Assembly (NCBI GenBank): GCA_900155495.1
Contig: FTLJ01001029.1
Location: 1 to 34,320 of the forward strand
DNA: 34,320 bases
Direction of reading: 5' to 3'
Origin: Porogramme epimiltina
Lineage: Eukaryota; Basidiomycota; Agaricomycetes; Polyporales; Polyporaceae
Shown here: one piece after another, positions 22,043 to 31,856 of the stretch
How the letters are laid out: each line of letters starts with the position of its first letter
Position numbering within the stretch: the stretch's first letter is position 1
Notes under the pieces: model-generated
Seen by the model: only the letters and a program-made list of their open reading frames with translations
Told to the model about the DNA's origin: nothing
Databases searched by the model: none
Position numbers and translations under genes: made by a program

Positions 22043-25000
22043 TCATGCCGAGTACGCAGGCGGCTGCTCGAACCGCTCAGCATGCAGCTGCCGCATCGCC
22101 CCACGCAACCCTTGCACCTCCTCCCGCAGCCCGCCCACCTCCGTTGGCGAAAGCGACGCAGACTCCGACCCTGTGCTCCGCGGGAACACCTCCGACCGCG
22201 GCACGGGCGACTGCACGCCCGAAGCGGTCCCCGATACGTGCACCTGGACAGACGCTGCAGCGAACGCGAGGTCCTCCGCGCCAGCAACGAGACCAGCTCC
22301 GTGCGGGGTGACGCCCTCGCCGTCGACCTGGGCCATCGAGACTTCCGTGGGGGTGAACGTCCTGTACAAGCTAGGCAGCTCTGACGGAGAAGCGCCGCTG
22401 TCGTGGCTGGCCCGACCGTGGAGAGGCAGCTTAGAGCGGCGAGCGATCTCTATAACCTCGATCGGCCGCTTCTCCATGCTGCGCGCCACGCGTCTGCGGC
22501 GGTTTCGGCGAGACTTGCGGAGGTAGAAGGCGACGAAGATGGCGCCAGCGGCCACGGCGACGCCGCCAACGACACCGCCCGCGATGGCACCGACGTGCGA
22601 CTTGGCAACCTTGTTTCCGGAATTGGTGTTGCCTCCTCCGTTGTTCCCCGCTTGCCCTTTGTTGCTAGGGCCGGTCGCGCTGATAGTCGTGTTCGAAAGA
22701 CTGCGCGGTATTCGTCAGCATTATCGCTAGGATTTCGTCAACAAATAAGACACCTACGTTGAGGCTAGAAGCGAGAATATCCCACCAACGCCAGGGCTTC
22801 AAGGTGTCAGAGCCGATAGTAAGAATAGTGATCAATGGGGCTCACCTAGCGAAATCGCTTCCCTTCCCTGACACATCATTGTAGTAGTTAGAGAACACGC
22901 CTGGTGCTCCGTTGAAGTTTGCTTTAGACCAAGCGAACTGAACCAGCGTGTCGCGGACCTCTTGGTCGACCACGGCAGCAGCTGTAAACAGGAGCCACGC
23001 TACGTGACAAATGGTCGCTCATTAGACCATGTACACTATGAAATTCGTGGCCAGCTCACCAACGCTGCTTGTTTGTGAAGTACGCGTGTCTATAGGGAGA
23101 CCAAAAGGTGGTGCTAGAATGCGATGAGCCCGCCTAATCTCGGCGTATTGCAGGCACATGTAACGTACCCGTCGCGAAGAGCGAACTAAGGAACTTCGTA
23201 TGGTTCGCCAGAACCTGATAATGTCGTGTCAGCGATGGGTCTTCGACCGAGGACTGTTCAAGTGGGCTCACGGGTGACGGAACGATGTTCGTCCCCAACA
23301 GCTTATCAGCATATAGGTTGTACGACAGCGACCACGAAGTTTGCGGGTCTCCATAGAGCGAAAGGATGTGCGTCTTGTCTGCAGAGAGTGCGAGCGACTG
23401 CCAGGACTCCATGAGACTTGCGGCGTGATCCTACAAGCAACTCCGGTGAGGAACGTTCTCGTGGAAGAGGCGAGGGTACTGACGTCATACGTCTGCGCAT
23501 CGGTGTCGTTCCCCAATGCACGGCTGATCTCGGCCATAGCCTTCACTCCAATGATACCCTTCAGCGCGAGATTCGCGATATTATCGTTCCCCTCGTTGTC
23601 GGCAGAGATTCTGCAGCTGGTTCGTTAATCGAGCCCCACTTTACGAGCCGAGACACGCACTGGTTCTTAGGTGCCAATGTGTTCGGCACAAGGTAGTCCG
23701 CCCATCGCTTTAGAAGATCGTACTGTAAAGGCGATGATGCATAAGCTAATTTGCGAAGCAACAAGGGGCTTCACGTACGTGCTGGGAGAGGAGCGACCCA
23801 TCTCCTGTAACTTGGGCGTATGAGAGCATCATGATAAGCATATTGCCAGATTCTAAAAGTGCGCTCGTGAGCACTCCTGTTCCCGAGTCGGAATGACATC
23901 AGTAGCTGACCTTCCACGCCTTCGCTAGGCAACCCCACTCCGCCAGTCGCAATAGGGTATAGCGTACCTACAAAGTATCAGCCGGTTTGCCTCGTGTGTA
24001 TTGCATGAGAGAACCACATACCGAGATCGGGCGACGCGTACAATTGTCCGACTCGAGCATCTTGAGACTCAAGGAGTGGAACTAGCATTGGGGCGCACAG
24101 CGACGCGTTCAGGTAGAGAAACGCGGGCCACGCGGCGTACATCCTCTCTACAGGGTTGACGCGTCTGTAAGGCCCAATAAGAAGGTCAAACACGCACCGA
24201 ATAGTGCGACAAACGATACGCACTGGTCAATGCCCATATTCTTCATGAAGATCTTGACGTCGGACCCATTCACGCCGCCCTGAGCGTCACTTACAACGGT
24301 GATGTCGAGGGAGCCTAAGGTCTGCCGCGTGGCGAGGGATATCAGGTCGACATATTGGGACGAGATCTTCTCCGCGTCGGCTGTGATCTTCGTGTCGAGC
24401 GCGACGGCGCGGTCGTGCGCCGCAGGGGCGTCCTCGACGACAGCGTCGATCTGACGAAGTATATGCGTGTTCATCTCTGCCTAGAATAGTCAGGATGGTA
24501 TGTGCACTCACCGCCGCAGAGATATTCGGGTACTGCATGACGTAGTACGGTCGTCGCAACTCTATCGCCCCGGATGGCGTGGTGTACTGGACACTGGGGT
24601 CCCTAACGTACCCAAGTGACCACGTCACGGCGCTCGCCGTCGACTTGATGGTCCCCAGGTCTATGGAAAACGCGAATACGGGTACGTCCCTGCGCAAGTC
24701 CGCCATCGTAAGCACGGACCGCCGCAAGAAGAGGTAGGAACTCACGGTAGGATAGGCCCGAACACAGTTGACGACGTGTTCGTCAGCTCGCCGTGTTCCA
24801 TGAATTGCTGGCTCGTGATATTGCCTCTGTCGATCTGCCACGACAGATTGGGGGTCTACAAAGCAACCCCCATCAGCGAACACTCGCATTTTGAAGACGA
24901 GGTAGTTAGCATACGGGAGGAAGCGCGTAGTAAGCCGTGCCGTCTTCAGCCTGGTGACGAAGTTCAACATTAGGCACAGGGGTCTGAAGGGAGATCGCGT

Positions 25001-25712
25001 GGTATATGCTGTTTGCCGTATCCAGAGTTGTCCACTTTACGATGCTTCCTCCCGTGCCGGACACCCATTCTAGCCGCGATGTCAGCATAGCCCTGAAACA
25101 GATCGAAAACGGTCTCTCCCTCACCGGCATTGATGTCCGAATACAGCTGTATGAAGTGCGCTGCTCCGTCGAGCGAGTTAAGTTCAACCGAGACGTAGGA
25201 GAACGGCAGGGATTGCTTGACCCAGTCTGTGAGCTGTCCCCGGGTAAGAAGTTATTCACTAAGAGCCACGTGCGCCGAAGGTATGATCTCACTTCGATAG
25301 GCGAGAGGAAAGTAATCGTGAGGCCCATCGGGCCCGCCCTCATCGTGTACACCGACCGCGTGGGGGTGATCGACACGTTCGTCACAGTTGCGACATTCGG
25401 TGCAGTTTGTCCAGCGCCCAGCCACGAGTACAGCGTGCCGTTGACGCGAATCTTACCGCTCCAACCGAGGGCTGCCTGTTCGATATGTTAGCGTATGTCT
25501 AGGCAGAACAAATAGAGGCGCCAAACAGAAGACCAGAAGATGGGATATGCCGACGACAGTGGGTCGCTCGTGTTCGTCGAGTTATGCCACACATTCATGT
25601 ATGGGGATCTCACAGATAGAGGGATCCCCGCGGGGAAGAAGTTCTGTGAGGCAGCATGAACATGAACGGCGGCGGTGGCGAAAATAAGCGCCCAACGGGT
25701 ACAACGAAACAT
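22043..25712 (-). CDS. gtaA: Glutaminase A (GtaA-type), secreted and membrane-anchored
   Basis: Seventeen exons join in consistent phase: 25712-25527, 25475-25293, 25233-25125, 25069-24915, 24855-24746, 24689-24512, 24480-24224, 24164-24022, 23967-23911, 23852-23779, 23722-23661, 23616-23484, 23430-23169, 23113-23060, 22999-22846, 22796-22758 and 22700-22043, about 937 aa. Residues 1-20 form a signal peptide. Family landmarks follow: SVRSPYMNVWHNSTN, LSWQIDRGNITSQQF, FAFSIDLGT, ESGNMLIMMLSYAQ, IGVKAMAEISRALG, SWQSLALSADKTH, TSWSLSYNLYADKLLGTN and FGLPIDTR. This is the fungal extracellular glutaminase, which hydrolyses glutamine to glutamate and ammonia. Unlike the secreted ascomycete enzymes it ends in a Gly/Asn linker, a transmembrane segment (GGVVGGVAVAAGAIFVAFYL), a basic stop-transfer run and a cytoplasmic tail of about 150 residues. 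One intron (24481-24511) is only 31 nt. Confidence 0.9.
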
Positions 25713-26797
25713 GGTGAAAGGGAGCCAGGGATCGAAGGGAGGAAGAGATGTTTAAGAGTGCGGCCGGGGGTAGAGATGGCGGTCATTGCGTAAAGAGTAG
25801 GGAGAGCGGGGGTGGAATCCATGCGCATCCGCACGGAGGTTCCTTGACAGGCCGTGGATAGAGGGTGATAACTCACGTCGACGCCCAAGCATCTTCAATC
25901 TCCTATCCACTACGTTTGTATGCTCGAATGAACACCCGTGGGGATTAATGCCTTACGAAGGCTCAAAGACGACCTATACATAGCCAAGTCAGTCTCGTGC
26001 GGAGGCATGAGCGGGCCGCTTTGAATAAGAAGCTTCTAAAGTGCATGACGGGAGTGTCGACGAAGCGATAGATTGACTCTTCGCTGTAAGAGTTGATAGA
26101 TGGAAGATGGCTCACAAAGTTCTGTGGTTTCTCGGGATTACCCTAGGCTTGGCGTCACGGCATTGAGCTCGTATAGGGAGACAGACAAAATGTTGCGTGC
26201 GCCCCAACTTGAAGGTGCAGGCCACACCGTTTAGAGACGAGAAAGGTGCATTTGATGTTGGATTGATGCTTGCGGGGAAAGCGAGTGAGTCATAAAGTAC
26301 ATTTCATCGCTTGCAATTAGGGCACAAGAACAGCGCGCGATGATGAAGAAGGACGTAAAGGGGACGACGGCAGCAGGAAAGGGAGGAAAAGGTGATTGAG
26401 CGCCGGAACTTCCGCTGACGTAATGGGACAGCTGCCGGACTCCGAGGACTGACCAAGGTGCTTGGCCCCTTCCCGTGCACTCACACATGTCTCGCGCTCT
26501 CCACTATCTTCCGTAATTGCATCTCTCTCACATTCAAAGAATGTATTTCAAACAAGTACCGTCATATATGAGTACACTGGCTAGTACACGCTTTCTTCAA
26601 GTAACTTCAAAACAGAGTCACACCCTGCAATCTCCACGCTTTCCGCATCTGAAGCCGCCTCTCAAAGTAACTTTCTTTACGGCCTCGCGACATCACGGAT
26701 TATCGTGTCCATCTCACCACGTCCATCAAACCTTCCAAGGCGTTCTGCATCCAGCTCCTAGCGTCCTATGCTCGAGTCGATGAAAGCACCCTCGAGA
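25713..26797. other. Upstream region of the glutaminase gene, no gene seen
   Basis: No coherent ORF or repeat is visible. It should hold the glutaminase promoter, next to the start at 25712. I find no convincing TATA box or nitrogen-response cluster that I would defend. Confidence 0.4.
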
Positions 26798-27029
26798 TCA
26801 TGGACATGATCCTCACCTCGTCGCCGACTACCGAATCACAGGGACGATTGGGTTTAGGGGATCCAAGAAGGCTGCAGCAATTTTTTGTTCAGAGAAACTG
26901 GGGTCGAAGGAGGCTGCTACCGGTACGCTGCGTTCAATCTTCTCCCGCGATCTTCACATCTCATTTTTCCAGTGTTCGCTGTTCAAGACAGACCATGCCA
27001 TGAATCGGAGGCTAGCGGAAATAGTCCAG
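26798..27029 (+). other. Exon-like fragment of an unrecognised gene
   Basis: A frame reading VADYRITGTIGFRGSKKAAA and then IFCSEKLGSKEAAT can be spliced over a 50-nt GT-AG intron (26923-26972) to FAVQDRPCHESEASGNSP, which ends at another donor (27030) whose acceptor at 27085 has a good branch-site-like CTAAC. The continuation would run antisense through the 3' end of the membrane protein gene at 27069. There is no recognisable domain or certain start. It could be chance or an antisense transcript. Confidence 0.2.
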
Positions 27030-27068
27030 GTGAGATTCGAACTTTGGTGGAAGTCAAGCCCTGAAGAA

Positions 27069-28571
27069 CTAACGTTTCCTTGCAGCTTCCTCTTGTCCCT
27101 TCGGTTCCTCCATTAGTACCCATTCATCCAAACCCGGGTGGACTTGTGGTCCGGGTGCAGCTGCGTCGTCCACAGCGGTTCCCTCCCGACGGTGTAAGGG
27201 AGCCCTCTCTCCCTCGTGTAGAGAGACTGGCATCTGCTGCGATCCAGAATACCTGGATCCAGACGCACTAGAGCTTGAAGGTGAGCTTGATCCATCGAAT
27301 TTCAGAGCCGCGAGCCGAGGGACGTCGCTCAAGGACAACAACTGAATGCGTTGGTGAACAGGTTGTCCCGTCAGAGGTGTATCCATGGACTCCGAGCATA
27401 TCTTCGATGTGTTCGAATCATCATCCTCAAATTCGCCTTTTTGGGCCTTGTCCCACCACCTCTGTTCGTCAGGGCGGAGGTTACCCGGGAAGAAGATCGG
27501 TAAGAGAGCCCTCCCAACCCCTTTCTCCTTCATCTCCGCATTCATCAGGGTCTTCATAACCTTCCCTTCATTAACCGGTTCCTCGCCCCTGGGCCTTATC
27601 AGGTTGAACCCGTGCGCTGCCGGAGTGCGCCTCGCTCCCGCCGCGTATACGTTCTGGGCCATCCCGAGCGAGCCGATGAGGAACAAGTACCACGCGTCCC
27701 CGTCGAGCCCTTGCACCGTGAGGAGGAAGAGCACCCACAGCACACACGACACCAGTGTTGCGCATAGCGTGAAGTGACACGGTTCCGCCCGCCCCCCGGC
27801 AAGGTCTTCCAGGCGCAGCCCGTGCTCGGCGACGAAAACCATCGCGACAGCCGAGCCATTCCCCTTCGTGAGGCAGCTCACTTCGCGCTTGCCCTTCAAC
27901 ACTGGGCGCGCCGCGTACTTCTCCTGGCGGAGCTTCGGGAGGGCCGTCCAGCTGAGGGTGAGGAGGTTGCCGATGGCCGTGACGAAGAAAACGACCCAAT
28001 TCCCGCTGACGGCCCACGGGATGATCGCAACGACAAGCTGGACGACGATCACCAATGCGCCGATCCAGTACACCCGGTCGCACTCGGGGTTCCTCATCGA
28101 CCAGCGCCTGTGGACTTTGTTCTCGCCGACGTGATAAAACGCGATGGTGAGGCCGGCCGGCGGTTTTCCATGGTTTCCGCTGTGTTCGCGCGCTAAGGCA
28201 TGTTCTTCGTCTCGCAGGAGGCGGCTCAGGACCCAGGACATGTTGGCGCGCGAGTATCCGGATTTGACGTTGATGAACGTCGACGGGCCCTCGGGTGGTG
28301 GGTGCAGTCTGCCGTCACCGAGTGCTGCGGTGAGGGTCGAAAGGGAGTAGGACACCCAGCCGAAGGAGAACGCGACTGGGGCGAAGGGAAGAGGGCCGGC
28401 GCCGGCGAGCTGGGCGACGCCGCGTTGCACTATGTCGCCGCCGACGATCATGAGGATGGAGAGGACATCTTTGGGGTTCTCCCATTGTGTGCGCATTGCA
28501 GCTATGACTGGCGAGAGCGCTGCGGTAGGGGATGAGGCAAAGTCAGTGAAAGGAGGTGAAATGGGAGGCAT
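27069..28571 (-). CDS. Uncharacterised multi-pass membrane protein
   Basis: A single intronless frame of 500 codons runs from the ATG at 28571. Hydrophobic segments occur at roughly residues 37-58 (LSILMIVGGDIVQRG), 62-86 (PFAPVAFSFGWVSYSLSTLT), 170-190 (WIGALVIVVQLVVAIIPWAV), 192-212 (NWVVFFVTAIGNLLTLSWTA), 275-295 (TLVSCVLWVLFLLTVQGL) and 298-315 (WYLFLIGSLGMAQNVYAAG). That makes about six membrane passes. The last 110 residues are hydrophilic and Ser/Glu-rich, probably cytoplasmic. The phrase PVAFSFGWVSY followed by GDGRLxPPPEGP is, to my recollection, common to a widespread but unnamed fungal family. No transport or enzyme motif is evident. Being intronless is unusual next to the heavily split neighbours. 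Confidence 0.85.
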   Translation of the reverse strand: MPPISPPFTDFASSPTAALSPVIAAMRTQWENPKDVLSILMIVGGDIVQRGVAQLAGAGPLPFAPVAFSFGWVSYSLSTLTAALGDGRLHPPPEGPSTFINVKSGYSRANMSWVLSRLLRDEEHALAREHSGNHGKPPAGLTIAFYHVGENKVHRRWSMRNPECDRVYWIGALVIVVQLVVAIIPWAVSGNWVVFFVTAIGNLLTLSWTALPKLRQEKYAARPVLKGKREVSCLTKGNGSAVAMVFVAEHGLRLEDLAGGRAEPCHFTLCATLVSCVLWVLFLLTVQGLDGDAWYLFLIGSLGMAQNVYAAGARRTPAAHGFNLIRPRGEEPVNEGKVMKTLMNAEMKEKGVGRALLPIFFPGNLRPDEQRWWDKAQKGEFEDDDSNTSKICSESMDTPLTGQPVHQRIQLLSLSDVPRLAALKFDGSSSPSSSSASGSRYSGSQQMPVSLHEGERAPLHRREGTAVDDAAAPGPQVHPGLDEWVLMEEPKGQEEAARKR

Positions 28572-28919
28572 CGTGGTCGTTGGGGGTATGCCGGAGGGAT
28601 CGAGGGGCCGCCTTCATTGTTATCATGGTAGCCAGTGGTATTTAAGATACACTACACGCACAGACAACGTGGCGGTCCACTGGCCACAGAAGATATTAGG
28701 GTTCCGTGACATTGAATTTCATTCACAGTTTGGCGCCACCCAGAACGGGCGTTCTCGCACTGCTTGCGTCAGTAATTACCATTTATAGGTGATCGCCGCA
28801 CCGACTTATACCAGTGTCAGCCGCCCTACCACTGCTTGAACTCTTACCAGTACCACCTTCTTTCGAAGAACCTCGGTCTTCCAAGTCCTGGGACACCCTG
28901 CCTTAAAATACTTGCAACG
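28572..28919. promoter_or_regulatory. Divergent intergenic promoter region
   Basis: These 348 bases separate two divergent starts, the membrane protein at 28571 (-) and MDP-1 at 28920 (+), so they must hold both promoters. TATTTAAG at 28637-28644 is a TATA-like word about 66 bases upstream of the minus-strand start. TTATAGG near 28784 is a weak candidate for the other side. Both assignments are by position only. Confidence 0.4.
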
Positions 28920-29915
28920 ATGACAAGCAGACTGCCTAAACTGGTAGCTTTCGATCTAGAGTGTGTTATTCCACTTAGTAATCTGGTCTCCTCAAACACC
29001 TTGCTTATCAAATGGCACCAACAGCTATACACTGTGGGCCTTGTGGATAGATACCCATGTAGACCGTAAGCAGGAACGCTTTTAAACCTCAATATGACCC
29101 TCTCTGACCTTTCGTGTCAATCCAGCTCCCATCAGGCGCGTCGGCGATGCGGTCAACGAGCTGAGAGACAGGTAACCACGTCGCTCACTCTAGCTACACC
29201 GCCGGAAAACCAGCTCATGATAACGTATGGCACTAGGCACAACCAGAAAATCGCCTTTTATCACGATGTACCTGAGATTCTGCACCGTCTCAAGGAGGGT
29301 GACGTCACCATAGCGGCTTGTTCAAGGACCCATGCCCCCGATCTGTACGTGTCCCGCACGCAGCACTAGGGCGCCGCAGTGTGCTTATCCGAAATAACAT
29401 CGATTTACGAAGCGCACGACGTGCATTGAATCTCTTGCTCGTTCCTCCGGCGTCCGGCCACAAGAACGAGTCTCCGACCGCCGCAGTGCAGTTCTTCGAT
29501 CAGCTCGAAATATACCCTGGTGAGCCTATGCAAGCGCCCCTGTGATTCTGTCTACAGCTGAGCTAAATGTATTACTCAGGTTCAAAGATCAAGCACTTCA
29601 AGGAGCTTCATAAGAAGACCGGCATTCCGTATTCTGAGATGGTAATCTTCCCCGCCTCTGGATGCATACACGACTAAGACCAGTGCCGCAGCTTTTCTTC
29701 GATGACGAACACCGGAATAAGGAGGTGGAATCTCTCGGTACGACCCCCGTGCCCCTCCTCGTCACTCACTCCTCAACTTCTTTCCCTCAGGAGTCACGTT
29801 CTGTCTGGTTCCTAGTGGCGTCAATGACCGCGTTTTCGAGCACGGGTTAAGTGAGTGGCGGAAGCGGAACCCCGTCGAAGTTGCAGAAGATGCCTCCGAG
29901 AGCGACGCAAGTTAA
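28920..29915 (+). CDS. Magnesium-dependent phosphatase-1 (MDP-1), HAD superfamily
   Basis: Eight exons join with exact phase: 28920-28960, 29025-29065, 29126-29171, 29237-29344, 29413-29519, 29580-29641, 29692-29737 and 29791-29915, giving 191 aa, the usual size for the family. The start reads MTSRLPKLVAFDL. The first intron interrupts the codon of the second catalytic Asp, and splicing restores FDLDYTLW, so D12 is the nucleophile and D14 the acid/base. Motif II is CSRT (S72), a Lys for motif III lies in GSKIKHFKEL, and motif IV is LFFDDEHRN (D139, D140). MDP-1 enzymes are small cytosolic acid phosphatases acting on phosphotyrosine or sugar-phosphate-type substrates; the physiological substrate here cannot be read. 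An upstream in-frame ATG at 28836 gives an unlikely 28-residue extension. Confidence 0.92.
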
Positions 29916-30441
29916 GGTGGACCGGAATTGCACAAGCGCATTGGCCGCAGACACGCTTGACGGCCGCACTTCTGCACATGTCGTTTTCATAATGAGGTGA
30001 GGTGCTTCATGAGGACTGCTCGTCTCAACTGTGTAGGTCTAACCTACCCAGCTAGATTGACCGGATACCTCCTCACTAGAATTTGTACTATGTAGACCAT
30101 TCCTTAGAGCGGGGCGACGATCACTTATCAAACTCGTTCTTCATTTGCACGAGGACACTGGTGCCCGTCGCATACATCATCGGGGATCTCACACACCCTC
30201 CATTGCCTTTCCGTTCTAGCCATTTCTTCCACTGGGCGCCATCGGCCGCGGAATGTGCCAGTCACGTGCACATTTCGTCCATGCTTCTTCCTCGTCCAGA
30301 TTGAAACAAACTCCTTTCCAGCACGACATCATAAATGGCATAGGCTCGCTTGCGACAGTCAAATTCGCAAGCTAGCCTCATGTCAGCCCATTTGCCCTCC
30401 TCTATCACGCTCCGCCCAGAGCGGATCATTTCCCCACTACC
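29916..30441. other. Intergenic region, no gene seen
   Basis: These 526 bases contain only short ORFs with no coherent content. They include the MDP-1 3' end and the promoter of the next gene. No repeat or regulatory site stands out. Confidence 0.4.
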
Positions 30442-31516
30442 ATGGAGGTACTTCCACTCTCACTCTCGAAAACGTCCTGTTCTTACACATTGCTTGTGCC
30501 ACAGGCTCGCTTCACGCGTGCGCGATCAGAGCCCCTCCTAGTCACCCCGGACGCCGGCCATCCCCAAAAGCTCGTCTACAAGACCGGCCTCCCGCGGCAC
30601 AACGACCTCCTTCTAGGCAGAGAACACCTCTTGTGGCTGCTCCACCTCCTCTCGCGCGAGATTGAGCAGTCGGGGTGGTTCAGGGCCCCCGTCCGCCTTG
30701 CCGTGCACGGCGGCGCGCAGGTCGTGCTCAGCGAGGCATTCCGCCACCTCCCCGGCGCTCGCGGCGCGACGCGCGACATCGACTACATCAGCCATACCCG
30801 CGAGCGCGCCACGATCAATGCGGGGTACTCGGACGCGTGCCTGCGCAAGTGCATGAAGCGGGCGGCGAAGGCGTCGGGGATACGCGAGCTGGGTGCGGGC
30901 TGGATGAACGTGACGCCAGACGCGGCGCTGGCCGGTGTCAAGGAGTGAGTCCTCTCGCTCTTCCTTTCCTTTCTAAGCTCGACGCAGAGACCGACCGCGC
31001 GTGCGCAGCCCTCTAGGAAAGGCAGTGTTAGACCAGATCTGGGAAGACACGATGGCGTCGCCGAACGTACGTATCAACACGCTCTTCGCGACCTCGCACC
31101 TCGTCCTCGTAGGCGTGCCGTGGCACTGGACAGTCGCGCTCAAGCTCGCGCGCTTCGCGCCACACGATGCGCGCGACATCGCGTGCGTCCTCCGCGTCGT
31201 ACAACCGCCCCGGGGCATCTGGGGCGCCCACCACGCGCAGGCCGAATGGACCCCGGATGCGCTGGAATGGTGGCTGGCGCACGCGTGCCTGGGGATGCGG
31301 TACGACCTCTACCCTCCCCCACAGCGAGCGCAGATGCGAGCGCGCATGCGCAGCGCGCTCGCGCTCGCGCGGGAAGAGCGAGCGCGGTACGAGCGAGCGT
31401 GGTTCACGAGGCGGCCGCGGGGCGCGCATGCCTCGAGCGGGCCGGTCCCGCAGAGGCGTGACGGCTGCGTCCTGGGGCTCGAATTTATGGACGCGCCGTG
31501 GTCATATCATGTTTAA
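30442..31516 (+). CDS. Uncharacterised protein with a nucleotidyltransferase-like signature
   Basis: Exons 30442-30447, 30505-30944 and 31009-31516 give 317 aa. The first intron (30448-30504) is 57 nt and stop-free, so retention also keeps the frame. Residues 66-96 read RLAVHGGAQVVLSEAF and then GATRDIDY: a GG pair (71-72) followed about 20 residues on by Thr-Arg-Asp-x-Asp (D93, D95). Further on, VALKLARF (K194) precedes DARDI (D202, D205). GG...TxDxD plus a later ALKLxR...D block is the layout of AbiEii/MNT-type nucleotidyltransferase-fold proteins. The C-terminal 100 residues are Arg-rich and helical. The fold assignment is inference; a DUF of unknown function is the safe description. The nearest genes are a phosphatase and a DUF4139 protein, which do not clarify its role. 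Confidence 0.75.
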
Positions 31517-31856
31517 CGATTGTGGTAACGATCGCTCGCGAACAAGAACCAAGCCGGACATGTGCCCTGGCGTGGCTGGCCTGGTCCTCGTTCACCTCCT
31601 GAGACTCCATCGATCTTGAGAAGGGGTACTGTCGAGCATACCAAAAACATATCATTTCTCACATTCATAGATTCTGGCGCATGCGTTCTTTGGAAATGCC
31701 CTTCCCCTAAAATCACCAGGGCGCGTATCTGGGTTCCTAATATCAGATGACGCTCTATCTCCCCGGGCGCGCAGTGGCACGAGGCACCGTCGTCGAGAAC
31801 AATAAAAGAACAGTGCAACTTCACGGGCCTGTCAGTGCTCAGTACGTTCCGCCACC
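31517..31856. other. Intergenic region before the DUF4139 gene
   Basis: These 340 bases are non-coding. AATAAAAG at 31800-31807 is a TATA-like word about 50 bases before the next start, or alternatively a polyadenylation signal for the upstream gene. Nothing else is visible. Confidence 0.4.

Noticed and set aside
27571..28196. ORFs of 130-170 codons inside the 27069-28571 gene on both strands
   Set aside because: They are shadows of a 500-codon membrane protein frame with coherent hydrophobic segments.
30255..30665. Plus-strand ORF of 136 codons overlapping the start of the nucleotidyltransferase-like gene
   Set aside because: Its Pro/Arg/Ser-rich wording is incoherent, and the overlapping frame from 30442 carries the conserved motifs and splices in phase.
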